64,000 bases of DNA from Clostridium sp. AF27-2AA (GCF_003478505.1 NZ_QUFI01000012.1:40588-104587), one strand, 5' to 3'. Shown: positions 52,011 to 60,874, counted from the first letter of the stretch. Program-made: numbers and translations. Notes: generated from the letters alone by a model not told the origin.

Positions 52011-53736
52011 TGCCATGTTCTCCTTCCAGTCTTTTTATAAAACTGTCTGTAAATTCTGCGCTGGAAACCGGTCTGCTAAACAGGTATCCCTGGATAAAAT
52101 CCGGTTTCAGTTCTGCAATTCGTTCCAGCTCCTCCATCGTCTCAATTCCCTCAATACACACCTGGATATTCAGACGCCTAGACATCCAGATCATCTGCGT
52201 CAGCAGATTGTACTCATAAGCATCCGTCAGGGCTCTCTGGGTAAAGGAACGGTCAATCTTGATGCCGTCCGGCGTAAGGTCACCCAGACAGTGGAAATTG
52301 GAATATCCTGTTCCAAAATCATCCAGAAGGACCTTGACCCCAAGATTTTTCAGGCCCTGCCATACCTTCTGGAAATGGGTGCCTGATTCCAGATAACCAC
52401 TTTCTGTCAGCTCCACACCCAGGCATTCCGGGCTTAATCCGGTCTCATTCAAAACTTCACGCACATCGCGCAGTACATCGGTCTTTGCCACCTGAACATA
52501 AGATAAATTCACCTGTACCCGCATGCCCGGATGTTCTTTCTGCCACTCTTTGCATACTCCGGCCGCTGTGCGAACCAGCCACCTGCCCACCGGAATGATC
52601 AGGCCGCTTTCTTCCAAAATAGGAATAAATTCCGCAGGAGAGATCATGACCAGTTCCCGTGCCACGCCTGTCTCGTCCCCATCCGCGTCGGGATCGGCAG
52701 GAACAAAAAAACGCATCAGAGCCTCCGCAGAAACCAGACTATGTTCTCTGGTATGCATGATTGGCTGATAATAGATTTCAAATCCACAAAATCCATTGTT
52801 TACCGCATGTAAAAGCTGTTTTCTGAGTTTCTGCCGATGCACCCAGGCATGGTAATCCTCTTTTTGAAAAAGGTAACATTCATTCTTACCTTCCCGTTTT
52901 GCCTCATTCAGGGCGAACTCCAGAAACTTAAGAATCTGGTCATAATCATTCATCCGGTCCTTTGTATCAATAATTCCGGCCGATATCGTAAAAACAGTCT
53001 GATACTGATGCGTCTCAATCCAGCATGCGATCTCGTAGCGGATCCGGTTGTAGAGAAGGCGCGCGTCTGACACGGACCGTCCGGTCAGGTCTGTAATGAT
53101 AAACTGATCGGAAACGAGACGAAACAGCTTCTGACCGGGCTCCATGGCACGCTGAATACAGTTTGCGGTTTCCTTCAGGAGATAATCTCCGTAATTCATG
53201 CCCATACTGCCATTTACCACACTCAGGTCATCAATTCCCAGACGGATGATAAATCCGGCAGGCAGGCGGTCCGGACATTCTTTTGCATACTGCCAGAGTC
53301 CTCCTTCGCCCATAAGGCCGCTCACGTTATCTGCCTTCTGTTTTTTGCCGATTTCATTGATGCAGCCAATCAGATACTTTGGGGTTCCATCTGCCTCATG
53401 CAGTACCAGTCCACGGCAATTAATCCAGACCGGATTTCCCTGATGGTCCAGCCAGCGGTAATCCAGATTATGGTTCTCTGCCTGACCGGCACAGATCTTG
53501 TCAATATCATCCCACAGAATTTTCAGGTCCTCCGCATACACAAATGTCCTGTGAGTTCCCCGTGCATGATAAAAATGATCTCCAGGAAGGCGGAAACGCT
53601 CTACTGCCTGAGGGGATATCATATAATAGTCTTCTTTCAGATCCAACACGTATAGATAGTCGTCCATCGTCGGACTAAAGAGACGGATCATATACTCCAT
53701 CGTCTCTTTTGGTACTCCATGTATCACTCTGTTCAT
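52003..53736 (-). CDS. PAS-GGDEF-EAL protein, probable c-di-GMP phosphodiesterase
   Basis: 577 residues, no transmembrane segment, so cytosolic. PAS/PAC-like domain (about 20-130, YRWLDHQGNPVWINCRG), GGDEF domain with VSDQF at 208-212 in place of GGDEF and hence inactive as a cyclase, then a full EAL domain: EALMR (338-342), ELTESGYLE, LDDFGTGYSNF, IKIDRSF and QGYLFSRPV. Likely hydrolyses c-di-GMP. The open frame starts with a GTG at 53751 that overlaps the luxS stop; the ATG at 53736 is a plausible start. It is coupled to luxS upstream and to the sigma-like gene downstream. Confidence 0.85.
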   Translation of the reverse strand: MNRVIHGVPKETMEYMIRLFSPTMDDYLYVLDLKEDYYMISPQAVERFRLPGDHFYHARGTHRTFVYAEDLKILWDDIDKICAGQAENHNLDYRWLDHQGNPVWINCRGLVLHEADGTPKYLIGCINEIGKKQKADNVSGLMGEGGLWQYAKECPDRLPAGFIIRLGIDDLSVVNGSMGMNYGDYLLKETANCIQRAMEPGQKLFRLVSDQFIITDLTGRSVSDARLLYNRIRYEIACWIETHQYQTVFTISAGIIDTKDRMNDYDQILKFLEFALNEAKREGKNECYLFQKEDYHAWVHRQKLRKQLLHAVNNGFCGFEIYYQPIMHTREHSLVSAEALMRFFVPADPDADGDETGVARELVMISPAEFIPILEESGLIIPVGRWLVRTAAGVCKEWQKEHPGMRVQVNLSYVQVAKTDVLRDVREVLNETGLSPECLGVELTESGYLESGTHFQKVWQGLKNLGVKVLLDDFGTGYSNFHCLGDLTPDGIKIDRSFTQRALTDAYEYNLLTQMIWMSRRLNIQVCIEGIETMEELERIAELKPDFIQGYLFSRPVSSAEFTDSFIKRLEGEHGNA

Positions 53737-53747
53737 TCGTTTGTTGT

Positions 53748-54236
53748 TCACTCCTGGTTGTTCGGGTAAATCAGTCTGTTGTCATCCATGTTGTCCATAA
53801 CCTCCCGCAGGAAACGGTCTGCAAGCCATTTGGCCATTGGAAGGTTCATGTCCAGATAGTTGCCGCAGTCTCTGGCACTGGCCCCCGGAACATCCCCCTC
53901 AAAATCGCGGATAAACACAAACATTTCTTTCATAAGTGGTACAATATCGCGGGACTGGTAATCTCCTGCAAGCAGCAGATAAAAACCCGTACGGCATCCC
54001 ATCGGTCCAAAATAGATCACGCGGTCTTTGATGCCGCCATGATTTCGTAAGAATGTCGCTGCCAGATGCTCTATAGTATGAATTTCCGCTGTGTTCATAA
54101 CCGGCTCAAAATTCGGTCTTGTCATACGAATATCGAAGGTGGTGATCATGCTGTCTCCTGCTTTGTCCTTCCGTGACACATAAATGCCCGGCAGAAGCTC
54201 TAGATGATTGATGGTAAAACTCGTGATTTTTTCCAT
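53748..54236 (-). CDS. luxS: S-ribosylhomocysteine lyase LuxS (AI-2 synthase)
   Basis: 162 residues, typical length. Cleaves S-ribosylhomocysteine to homocysteine and the AI-2 precursor DPD. Metal site HTIEH at 53-57 and Cys124 (ARDCGNY), catalytic Cys81 (GPMGCRTGFY) are intact. TAGGAGAACACATC precedes the ATG. The open frame extends to 54521, but the family starts at MEKITSFTIN and a promoter lies inside the extension. Its stop overlaps the start of the EAL gene. Confidence 0.95.
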   Translation of the reverse strand: MEKITSFTINHLELLPGIYVSRKDKAGDSMITTFDIRMTRPNFEPVMNTAEIHTIEHLAATFLRNHGGIKDRVIYFGPMGCRTGFYLLLAGDYQSRDIVPLMKEMFVFIRDFEGDVPGASARDCGNYLDMNLPMAKWLADRFLREVMDNMDDNRLIYPNNQE

Positions 54237-54372
54237 GATGTGTTCTCCTATCTGATTTGAGTGCTGCAGCGTATCTCTTCCATGTAAAATGCCGATATAG
54301 CGAAACGCAATCCGCTGTCTCGGCCCCAGCTGTTTTCTGCGGAAGTTCTGCCATGCGCAGCAGTGCATATGT

Positions 54373-54401
54373 ATTGTAATAAAAACCCGGCGTAAAATCA
54401 A
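54373..54401 (-). promoter_or_regulatory. Promoter of luxS
   Basis: Minus strand TTGATT (54401-54396), 17-bp spacer, TACAAT (54378-54373). Leader of about 130 nt before luxS; no SAH or SAM riboswitch recognised. Confidence 0.6.
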
Positions 54402-54520
54402 CCGGAATCCATCCGATTTCTCCAAGCTGGTGCAGTTCTCCGGGAATATCCGCGGACCGCTCTGGATAATCATAAACCCAGTTCCCGAATAGTACCCTGG
54501 ACCGGTAACCATTATCCACA

Positions 54521-54591
54521 CGAAATAACAAGACCGCCTTCCGCAGTCCGGCTATTTTATTACAACAGCCGGCACAACAGGAAGCGGTCTT
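54521..54591 (-). terminator. Extended hairpin, probable terminator of the thiamin salvage operon
   Basis: Outer arms AAGACCGC-CTTCC (54530-54542) and GGAAGCGGTCTT (54580-54591), one bulge, with an inner stem CCGGCT/AGCCGG (54548-54553 with 54567-54572). On the minus strand the structure is followed by the T-rich GTTATTTCG. It lies about 40 bp after the binding-protein stop. Confidence 0.55.
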
Positions 54592-54630
54592 CTTCACGTT
54601 AGGATCTTTTTCAGTTCTGTTCTCAGATCT

Positions 54631-55734
54631 TTATTCCACAACAGTCATGACATCTGCCACATCCACGTTCTGATCAATCAGTCCGTTTTCGAGCATCCAG
54701 TCAATATTCTCCTGCCAGCATTCCTCGGTCTGGCTTAAGAATTCTGCATCCGCAGTCTCCATGAGCGGGAGCAGGGTTTTGCAGGACTGTTCCTCTACGC
54801 TCTGGGTCAGCGGGAAGTTAGCTTCGTTCTGGTTATTCATCAGAATAGCCAGGCAGCCGTCCGGATCAGCCTTAAAATCATCAAAGCCTCTCTTGGACGC
54901 ACGCAGGAAACCTGCTACGACATCCGGCTCTTCCTCTAACAGCTTGTTGCTAGTCAGGAACACTTCCTCATAATAGTTCGGAATTCCGTAGCCGCTTACC
55001 GGGAAATAGTTTAACTCAAAGCCTTCCTCTTCCATCTGCGGAACCTCATGGTTTACCAGGCAGCCAATGGTTGCGTCTACATTTCCGGTGGTCATGGAAC
55101 TCATCAGGTCAAAGCCAACATCAACCATCTTTACGTCAGATGCATCTGCGCCAACAGATTCCATCATACATTTTACAAGGGACTCACTTAACACCGTGCC
55201 GCCGTAGCCGATGGTTTTTCCTACCATATCTTTCGGGCTAGTGATGTTTTTCTCCTTCAGGGAAAGAATGATATTCAGCGGAGACTGCACAATGGCTCCG
55301 ATGGAACGAATCGGCGCTTTCTGGTTTGCTACTGCCTGAATCAGATCCTGCTGGTAATACATGCCAATCTCTGCCTTGCCCGCTGCCACCATAGACAGGG
55401 CATCGTTTGCGTTGGATGGAAAACGAATCTGCACATTCAGACCTTCTTCCTCATAATAACCACGCTCAATTGCGGTATAGAGGAATGTATGGATGGCATT
55501 CGGATACCAGTCCAGAACCACATTCACTTCACGAAGATCTTTCTTATCTTTATCCGTAGTTTCTGCAGCTTCGGAAGAGTCTTTCTCCTCTGTGCTCTCC
55601 TGGTCTGCGTTTGCTGCCTCCGTTTCTGCTTTTGCAGTAGTCTCAGCAGATTTAGCGCTGCTGCCACAGCCGGAAAGTGCTGCAATACTTAAAGCTGCTG
55701 CGGTAAATGCAGCCACAAATGTTCTTTTTCTCAT
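54631..55734 (-). CDS. thiY: Pyrimidine-precursor binding lipoprotein (ThiY/NMT1 family)
   Basis: 367 residues. Lipobox ALSGC, acidic/Ala linker (about 25-65), then VNVVLDWYPNAIHTFLYTAIERGYY, the hallmark of NMT1/THI5-like binding proteins for formyl-aminopyrimidine and HMP, with GKAEIGMYYQQDLI and SPLNIILSLKEKNI following. It delivers the thiamin pyrimidine moiety to ThiXZ. Last gene of the TPP-riboswitch operon, 18 bp after the permease. Ligand assignment rests on the tenA-thiD context. Confidence 0.88.
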   Translation of the reverse strand: MRKRTFVAAFTAAALSIAALSGCGSSAKSAETTAKAETEAANADQESTEEKDSSEAAETTDKDKKDLREVNVVLDWYPNAIHTFLYTAIERGYYEEEGLNVQIRFPSNANDALSMVAAGKAEIGMYYQQDLIQAVANQKAPIRSIGAIVQSPLNIILSLKEKNITSPKDMVGKTIGYGGTVLSESLVKCMMESVGADASDVKMVDVGFDLMSSMTTGNVDATIGCLVNHEVPQMEEEGFELNYFPVSGYGIPNYYEEVFLTSNKLLEEEPDVVAGFLRASKRGFDDFKADPDGCLAILMNNQNEANFPLTQSVEEQSCKTLLPLMETADAEFLSQTEECWQENIDWMLENGLIDQNVDVADVMTVVE

Positions 55735-55752
55735 AATTTCATCCTCACTTTA

Positions 55753-56511
55753 TTATAAATCGTTTCTCCAGCGGATCATCCGCTTCTCCAGTAACGTTAC
55801 CAGCCATACAAAGATCATGGCAACCACGGAAAGCAGCAGGATCGGCGCAAAAACACCGGCTCCGTCAAGCTGCGTCATCATACGGCGGCTGAAATAGCCA
55901 AGACCGCTCTGGGCACCCAGCCATTCTCCGATCGCCGCGCCAATGATGGACAGCGGAACCGCCATCTTTATGGCAGAAAAGAAATACAGCAAAACGGCCG
56001 GGACCTTTAATTTCCAGAAAATCTGCGCCGGTGAGGCGCCAAAGGTAAAAAGAAGTTCTTCCATCTCTGTTTTGACCGACTGAAATCCGTCAAATACCGT
56101 GATGGTGATCGGAAAAAAGGTAATCAGTACCGTGACCAGTACTTTACCCCAGATAGAATAGCCAAACCAAAGCACAAACAGCGGAGCCAGTGCCGTGGTC
56201 GGGATCGTCTGGGAGGCAATGATCAGCGGATACAGAGCTCTTCTGGCCGTGTCATTGGCATCCATCAAAACTGCAAGCCCAAGTCCAAGAACAACAGAAA
56301 TGCCAAGCCCGATGGCAACGACCGACATGGTTGCCGGAAGATGGGCCGTAAAAAGCGGCACCCGCAGTTCCCAGATTTTCTGCAGGATCTGGGTTGGGGA
56401 TGGAAGGATGTAGGCTGCATTTACGCCCATAGCTGCTGCCTGCCAGAAGATCAGCAGGGCAAAGGTCAGGATCAGAGCCGGAAGGCTGGAATGAATGTTC
56501 GTTTTCTTCAC
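55753..56511 (-). CDS. thiX: ABC transporter permease (ThiX type)
   Basis: 252 residues with about six hydrophobic helices. The permease loop EELLFTFGASPAQIFWKLKVPA (EAA motif) that contacts the ATPase is present, as is GEWLGAQSGLGYF near the end, typical of the taurine/nitrate/thiamin-precursor class. It overlaps the ATPase gene by 4 bp and precedes thiY. Confidence 0.9.
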   Translation of the reverse strand: MKKTNIHSSLPALILTFALLIFWQAAAMGVNAAYILPSPTQILQKIWELRVPLFTAHLPATMSVVAIGLGISVVLGLGLAVLMDANDTARRALYPLIIASQTIPTTALAPLFVLWFGYSIWGKVLVTVLITFFPITITVFDGFQSVKTEMEELLFTFGASPAQIFWKLKVPAVLLYFFSAIKMAVPLSIIGAAIGEWLGAQSGLGYFSRRMMTQLDGAGVFAPILLLSVVAMIFVWLVTLLEKRMIRWRNDL

Positions 56512-57260
56512 TTCGCATCCCTCCTTAACATCTGAATCAGGTCTTCCTTTAAGGAAAGGATTTCCGGACGCGCCAGTTCTTCCCTGGTACGCGGATATCC
56601 GGCCGGAACCTCAATGGAACGAAGATGGGTCATCGGTGTCGATTCTACCACCAGAATACGTCCGGACAAAAACAGTGCCTCTTCTACATCATGGGTAATG
56701 AACAACACCGTTTTCTGATCTCGCTGCCACTGTTCCAGCAGCCATTCCCGCATGGAAAGTCTGGTCAGATAATCCAGCGCGGAAAACGGCTCATCCAGTA
56801 ATAAGAGATCAGAACCAGTCAAGACCGTGCGCGCAAATGCTGCCCTCTGTCGCATGCCGCCGGAAAGTTCTCTTGGACTCTTCTGCCCCCAGTCAGAAAG
56901 ACCGACAGAAGCCAAAGCCTCATCTGCCCGTTCCAGCATCTCAGCTTTGGTATATCCACCCTGGATTTCCATAGGCAGCATCACGTTTTCCCTTACCGTG
57001 CGCCATGGAAACAGAAGATCATGCTGCGGCATGTAGCCACAGTAGTCTTTCAGACTTTCAATTTGCTGGCCGTTCACAAGCACACGACCGGCATCCGGGG
57101 TAAGAAGCTTGTTCACCAGCCGGAATATGGTACTCTTTCCGCATCCGGACGGTCCGATCACACAAACAAATTCGCCATCCTGAATCTGGAAGGAAAGCTT
57201 GTCCATGATCGCGTAATCATCCACATCATACTGGAAACACACGTTGTCGAATTCCAGCAT
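56508..57260 (-). CDS. thiZ: ABC transporter ATP-binding protein (ThiZ type)
   Basis: 250 residues, one ABC domain. Walker A GPSGCGKST, Q-loop CGYMPQHDLLFPW, signature ELSGGMRQRAAFARTV, Walker B DLLLLDEPFSALD and H-loop THDVEEAL. Energises uptake of the thiamin pyrimidine precursor with ThiX and ThiY. It starts 1 bp after tenA ends. Confidence 0.92.
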   Translation of the reverse strand: MLEFDNVCFQYDVDDYAIMDKLSFQIQDGEFVCVIGPSGCGKSTIFRLVNKLLTPDAGRVLVNGQQIESLKDYCGYMPQHDLLFPWRTVRENVMLPMEIQGGYTKAEMLERADEALASVGLSDWGQKSPRELSGGMRQRAAFARTVLTGSDLLLLDEPFSALDYLTRLSMREWLLEQWQRDQKTVLFITHDVEEALFLSGRILVVESTPMTHLRSIEVPAGYPRTREELARPEILSLKEDLIQMLRRDAK

Positions 57261-57261
57261 A

Positions 57262-57924
57262 CTACCGCCTCATTTCCCATGCCATATCCCAGAAAGACAT
57301 CTCATAGCGGGAGCAGGCGGTAAAAATGTCAATCAGGCGCTCTATCTGTGCCGGTGTATAATCTGCAGTGAGACGGTTCATCAGACTGGTCAGGCGCTCA
57401 TTTTCCATATGATATTCCGCGCTGGCATAGCCGGATACCCATTCTCCGTAAAATGGATGCCGGTCTGCCTCCGGATTTTTTTTCAGGATTTCTTTTGCAA
57501 TGGCCTCATAGCTTAAGGCACAGGAAAGAATAGCCGCCATAACCTCCGCTTCTCCTCCCTCGTAGGCAGCTCGCAGCATATAAGAGGTATAAGAACGGTT
57601 ATCCAGTGCCACAGGCGTGTTCTCGGCCTCATCCAGGCTGATGCCAAGACGCTTCATGTAAGTCCGGTGGATATCCATTTCCCCGTCCAGAATGGTGTGG
57701 GTAGAAGCCGCGAACAGTTTCATAACAGAAAGATCCTTTGCCTTGGCCACACCAACAGCAAACACACGGGTATAATCGATCAGATACAGATAATCCTGTA
57801 TCATATAATAGCGGAATTTCTCCTGATCCAGGCTGCCATCACCGATTCCCATAACGAACGGATGGGTGTGATAACCTGCCCAGATTTCCTGTACGGAGCT
57901 TAATAATCTTTCTGTAATTGTCAT
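57262..57924 (-). CDS. tenA: Aminopyrimidine aminohydrolase TenA (thiaminase II)
   Basis: 220 residues. Converts aminomethyl-aminopyrimidine from degraded thiamin to HMP. Landmarks: MIQDYLYLIDY (41-51) with the substrate Asp44, the nucleophile Cys135 in ILSCALSYEAIA, and a C-terminal SRYEMSFWDMAW with the catalytic Glu. The ATG at 57924 has AAGGAGGAAGC upstream and overlaps the thiD stop (ATGA). Together with ThiD it feeds salvaged pyrimidine into thiamin synthesis. Confidence 0.94.
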   Translation of the reverse strand: MTITERLLSSVQEIWAGYHTHPFVMGIGDGSLDQEKFRYYMIQDYLYLIDYTRVFAVGVAKAKDLSVMKLFAASTHTILDGEMDIHRTYMKRLGISLDEAENTPVALDNRSYTSYMLRAAYEGGEAEVMAAILSCALSYEAIAKEILKKNPEADRHPFYGEWVSGYASAEYHMENERLTSLMNRLTADYTPAQIERLIDIFTACSRYEMSFWDMAWEMRR

Positions 57925-58736
57925 GCTTCCTCCTTTGCAAACCCTTTGCCGCAAAATTCGAAGGCATGGTTCATCGGTCCGGAACCTGCGCCTAAATCCA
58001 GCATGGCTGCCAGTGCTCCGGAAATATATGCTTTTGCCTGCTCCACTGCAGTATCCAGATCATATCCCTTTGCCAGGTTGGAGGCAATGGCGCTGGACAA
58101 GGTACAGCCGGTACCGTGAGTGTTCGGATTGTCAATGCGGCGTCCGTTGAACCAGCGGTATCCGCCGTCACGGTATAACAGGTCGTTGGCGTCATTTAAC
58201 TGATGTCCGCCCTTTAACAGGACCGCGCAGTGATAAGTCTCGCTGATCTTCTTTGCCGCTTCCACCATTTCCTCTGCCGTGGTGATCTCCATTTCGGAAA
58301 GAACCACTGCCTCCGGAATATTCGGAGTCAGAACGGTGGCAAGGGGGAACAGACATTCTTTTAAGGTTCCGATGGCATCGTCACTGATGAGCTTCGCTCC
58401 GCTGGTTGCCACCATCACCGGATCTACTACAATGTTCTCTGCTTTGTGCTCTTTCAGTTTTTCCGCGATCGCCTGAATCAGGCCCGCGGAGGAAACCATG
58501 CCGATCTTGACCGCATCCGGACGGATATCGGTGAAGACGCTGTCAATCTGCAGCTTTAAAAACTCCGGTGATACCTCAAAAATTCCCTGGAGTCCGGTCG
58601 TATTCTGGGCTGTCAGCGCAGTGATCGCACTCATGGCATATACGCCATTGGCGGTCATGGTTTTTAAATCAGCCTGGATTCCGGCGCCTCCGCTGGAATC
58701 ACTTCCAGCGATCGTTAATGCTGTTTTCATCTTCAT
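57921..58736 (-). CDS. thiD: Hydroxymethylpyrimidine/phosphomethylpyrimidine kinase ThiD
   Basis: 271 residues. Phosphorylates HMP twice to HMP-PP. Motifs: ALTIAGSDSSGGAGIQADLKT near the N-terminus, VYAMSAITALTAQNT, VVDPVMVATSGAKLI, LLKGGH and NPNTHGTGCTLSSAIASNLA with the catalytic Cys. The ATG at 58736 is chosen for GAGGAG at 7 nt. First gene after the TPP riboswitch. Confidence 0.95.
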   Translation of the reverse strand: MKMKTALTIAGSDSSGGAGIQADLKTMTANGVYAMSAITALTAQNTTGLQGIFEVSPEFLKLQIDSVFTDIRPDAVKIGMVSSAGLIQAIAEKLKEHKAENIVVDPVMVATSGAKLISDDAIGTLKECLFPLATVLTPNIPEAVVLSEMEITTAEEMVEAAKKISETYHCAVLLKGGHQLNDANDLLYRDGGYRWFNGRRIDNPNTHGTGCTLSSAIASNLAKGYDLDTAVEQAKAYISGALAAMLDLGAGSGPMNHAFEFCGKGFAKEEA

Positions 58737-58814
58737 AATGAAACTCCTCTCATGCATCTATATTTTTAGGCGGCTCAAGGTGGTGCCCCCAATGCACCGC
58801 CGCAAAGAGAAAGA

Positions 58815-58857
58815 ACAAAAAAAGCAGAACCACGCAGGTGCGCAATTCCACTTTCTG
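58815..58857 (-). terminator. Expression platform of the TPP riboswitch (candidate terminator)
   Basis: Weak stem CAGAA/TTCTG with an inner CGC/GCG pair (58825-58857), followed on the minus strand by seven T (58823-58817). A second hairpin (GGTGC/GCACC, about 58775-58800) lies between it and thiD. TPP binding would be expected to favour termination here. Confidence 0.5.
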
Positions 58858-58863
58858 TTTCTA

Positions 58864-58970
58864 TCCAGTCACAGCACTTCCTACGTTGGCATGATCCAAA
58901 TCAGGTATACGGGTCCCGGCGGGTTCCAGCCAGCTCTCAGCCCGTTTCCACAGGCTCCCCGGTACTAACG
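58864..58970 (-). ncRNA. TPP (THI element) riboswitch
   Basis: Minus strand carries the conserved parts in order: GGGGAGCC, GGGCTGAGAG (the CTGAGA core), GGACCC, ACCTGATTTGGATCATGCC and AACGTAGGAAG. These bind the pyrimidine and pyrophosphate of TPP. It lies just downstream of the operon promoter and about 130 nt before thiD, so it should shut off thiD-tenA-thiZXY when TPP is plentiful. Confidence 0.96.
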
Positions 58971-58991
58971 TTTATTCTCTTTGCAGTATTC

Positions 58992-59021
58992 AATATACGC
59001 CAGTATATACCATTTTGTCAA
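58992..59021 (-). promoter_or_regulatory. Promoter of the thiamin salvage operon
   Basis: Minus strand perfect TTGACA (59021-59016), 18-bp spacer, TATATT (58997-58992). The start would be about 15 nt before the riboswitch. Confidence 0.7.
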
Positions 59022-59064
59022 GTGACAAAAACTGTCCGGATTTTCTTTCATGCATTCTTTTTCC

Positions 59065-59093
59065 TTTTCAAACCGGAAGAAACGCGCTATAAT
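59065..59093 (+). promoter_or_regulatory. Promoter of the DUF362 gene
   Basis: TTTTCA (59065-59070), 17-bp spacer, perfect TATAAT (59088-59093), about 45 nt before the start codon. Divergent from the thiamin operon promoter. Confidence 0.6.
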
Positions 59094-59140
59094 ATGCACG
59101 ATGAAATGAAAAAGAAATTCACTAAAAGCGAGGAAATCCT

Positions 59141-60244
59141 ATGGAAAAGAATGATATTATCCTGATCCACGGCACCAACTATAAAGTCATGGCAAAAAAG
59201 GTCATGGAAGCTGCAAACGTAGCCGAGGATATTGGAGACAAAAAAAAGAAAATCGCGTTAAAGCCGAATCTGGTCACCGCCAAGGCCCCTTCCAGCGGCG
59301 CTACCACCCACAGCGAGCTGTTGGCGGGTGTCATTGAATACCTGCAGGAACACGGTTTTGAAAATATTACAATCATGGAGGGATCCTGGGTCGGTGACCG
59401 CACCGGTGAAGCATTCCGCGCAGCCGGTTACGACATGGTCTGCGCACGCTATCACGTTCCGTTTGTGGATCTGCAGCGTGACACCTGGAAGGAATACGAT
59501 GCCGCAGGCATGAAGATCAAGCTCTGCGACCAGGCCGCTTCTGTTGATTACATGATCAACATGCCGGTTTTAAAGGGACACTGCCAGACCACCGTCACCT
59601 GTGCCTTAAAGAACAATAAGGGCGTTATCCCAAACCAGGAAAAACGCCACTTCCATACCATGGGACTGCACAAGCCGATTGCCCACTTAAATACCATTGC
59701 CCGCAATGATTTTATTTTGGTAGATAACATCTGCGGCGATCTGGATTTTGAAGAAGGCGGCAACCCGGTTGTCATGAATCGTGTTCTCGGTTTCAAGGAT
59801 CCGGTACTCTGCGATGCTTTTGTCTGCGACAGTATGGGCTATTCCATCCAGGATGTTCCGTATATTCCGTTAGCGGAAAAGCTGGGAGTTGGAAGCACCG
59901 ATACCGCACACGCCAACATGATCTATTTAAATCAGCCGGATCAGGCAGGTGTGAAATTCCGCATGACCCACCGCGTTCAGAAGCTGGCTGCTTACACTGA
60001 GCCGAAGGATGCCTGCAGTGCCTGCTACGGTTCCCTGATCTACGCACTGGATCGCTTAAACGATGCCGGTTATCTGCGCCGTGGTCTTCCGTCCGTTGCC
60101 ATCGGACAGGGTTATCAGAATCAGCCGGATGGATGCGCCAAGATCGGCGTTGGCCGCTGCACAAAGTGCTGCAATAAGAGTCTTGCCGGATGTCCGCCAA
60201 AAGCTGCGGATATTGTAGAATTCTTAAAAGAAAACTGGGGTTAG
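59141..60244 (+). CDS. DUF362 domain protein
   Basis: 367 residues. Family pattern: KIALKPNLVTAKAPSSGATTHSELLAGVIEYL, ITIMEGSWVGDRTGEAF, VDYMINMPVLKGHCQTTVTCALKNNKGVIP and LVDNICGDLDFEEGGNPV. The C-terminus has cysteines (ACSACYG; GRCTKCCNKSLAGCPP) that could hold a metal or iron-sulfur site, but not the two-[4Fe-4S] ferredoxin pattern seen in some members. The function of the family is unsettled. GAGGA lies 6 nt before the ATG; it is monocistronic with its own terminator. Confidence 0.88.
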   Translation: MEKNDIILIHGTNYKVMAKKVMEAANVAEDIGDKKKKIALKPNLVTAKAPSSGATTHSELLAGVIEYLQEHGFENITIMEGSWVGDRTGEAFRAAGYDMVCARYHVPFVDLQRDTWKEYDAAGMKIKLCDQAASVDYMINMPVLKGHCQTTVTCALKNNKGVIPNQEKRHFHTMGLHKPIAHLNTIARNDFILVDNICGDLDFEEGGNPVVMNRVLGFKDPVLCDAFVCDSMGYSIQDVPYIPLAEKLGVGSTDTAHANMIYLNQPDQAGVKFRMTHRVQKLAAYTEPKDACSACYGSLIYALDRLNDAGYLRRGLPSVAIGQGYQNQPDGCAKIGVGRCTKCCNKSLAGCPPKAADIVEFLKENWG

Positions 60245-60254
60245 GCACTTACAT

Positions 60255-60293
60255 AAAAATAGAACGCGCTGCTTGATGGCGCGTTCTATTTTT
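60255..60293 (+). terminator. Bidirectional terminator between DUF362 and VOC genes
   Basis: AAAAATAGAACGCGC (60255-60269) pairs perfectly with GCGCGTTCTATTTTT (60279-60293) around a 9-nt loop, giving T-runs on both strands. Confidence 0.92.
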
Positions 60294-60320
60294 ATGCAGA
60301 TTTTCCGTGTTTTGCAGCTG

Positions 60321-60719
60321 TTATTCTGCTTCCACATAAAATGGTGCTTTCTTCACCGTGATATGAATGCGAAAGCCATTGATTTCTTCTTTTAAGAAGA
60401 TCAGACGGATGGTTTTTCCATCCTCATCATAACGTGCGGTATCATAATCCACCGGGTAGCCCTTCTCCTCCAGATATTCGATGGCCGCCGGCATGTCATT
60501 TACAAAGAATCCGAGATGGCCCATGGTGCCCTTGCCCATTATCTTTAAAAGCTCCATCTTGTTGTCCACAGTAAAAAAACCAGCCGGGATTTCTCGATAA
60601 TCATGATATCCCATGATCTCGGTAAAGAAATTTTTCATGCGAACACCCTCTTCCGGTGTCTGCGCGTTAATTCCAACATGCGCAAATTCAAATTTTACAT
60701 TTCCATCTCCTAAAAACAT
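60321..60719 (-). CDS. VOC (glyoxalase/bleomycin resistance) superfamily protein
   Basis: 132 residues. One pair of beta-alpha-beta-beta-beta modules: FEFAHVGINAQTPEEGVRMKNFFTEIMGY and GHLGFFVNDMPAAIEYLEEKGYPVD, with metal-type His in AHVGI and GHLGF, and IRLIFLKEEINGFRIHI at the end. No specific reaction can be assigned. The ATG at 60719 has AAGGAG at 8 nt. Confidence 0.85.
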   Translation of the reverse strand: MFLGDGNVKFEFAHVGINAQTPEEGVRMKNFFTEIMGYHDYREIPAGFFTVDNKMELLKIMGKGTMGHLGFFVNDMPAAIEYLEEKGYPVDYDTARYDEDGKTIRLIFLKEEINGFRIHITVKKAPFYVEAE

Positions 60720-60874
60720 AGTCCCTCTCCTTTTCATCATGCCGCAATGGCAGAATTGTGTTCTGATTATTCTATTTTACATGGTTTTGTTAGAAAAGGC
60801 ACATACATATTTTGCATGACAGGTATATGAGAATTGCAATGAGATTTCTGCCCAGAAGAATTCTGTCCTGTGTA

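Larger units (their letters stand above)
54106..54597 (-). pseudogene. Possible decayed transglutaminase-like fragment upstream of luxS
   Basis: A 163-codon frame whose last 130 bases run antiphase through luxS and are not credible. The part from about 54530 to 54245 looks protein-like: VLFGNWVYDYPERSADIPGE, then GEIGWIPVDFTPGFYYNTYA, a pattern like the C-terminal strand of transglutaminase-like domains, where a GWxPVxxTPG motif follows the catalytic His. No catalytic Cys or His part is present and the proposed start is inside a hairpin. It may be a gene remnant, or chance. The luxS promoter lies in it. Confidence 0.3.
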
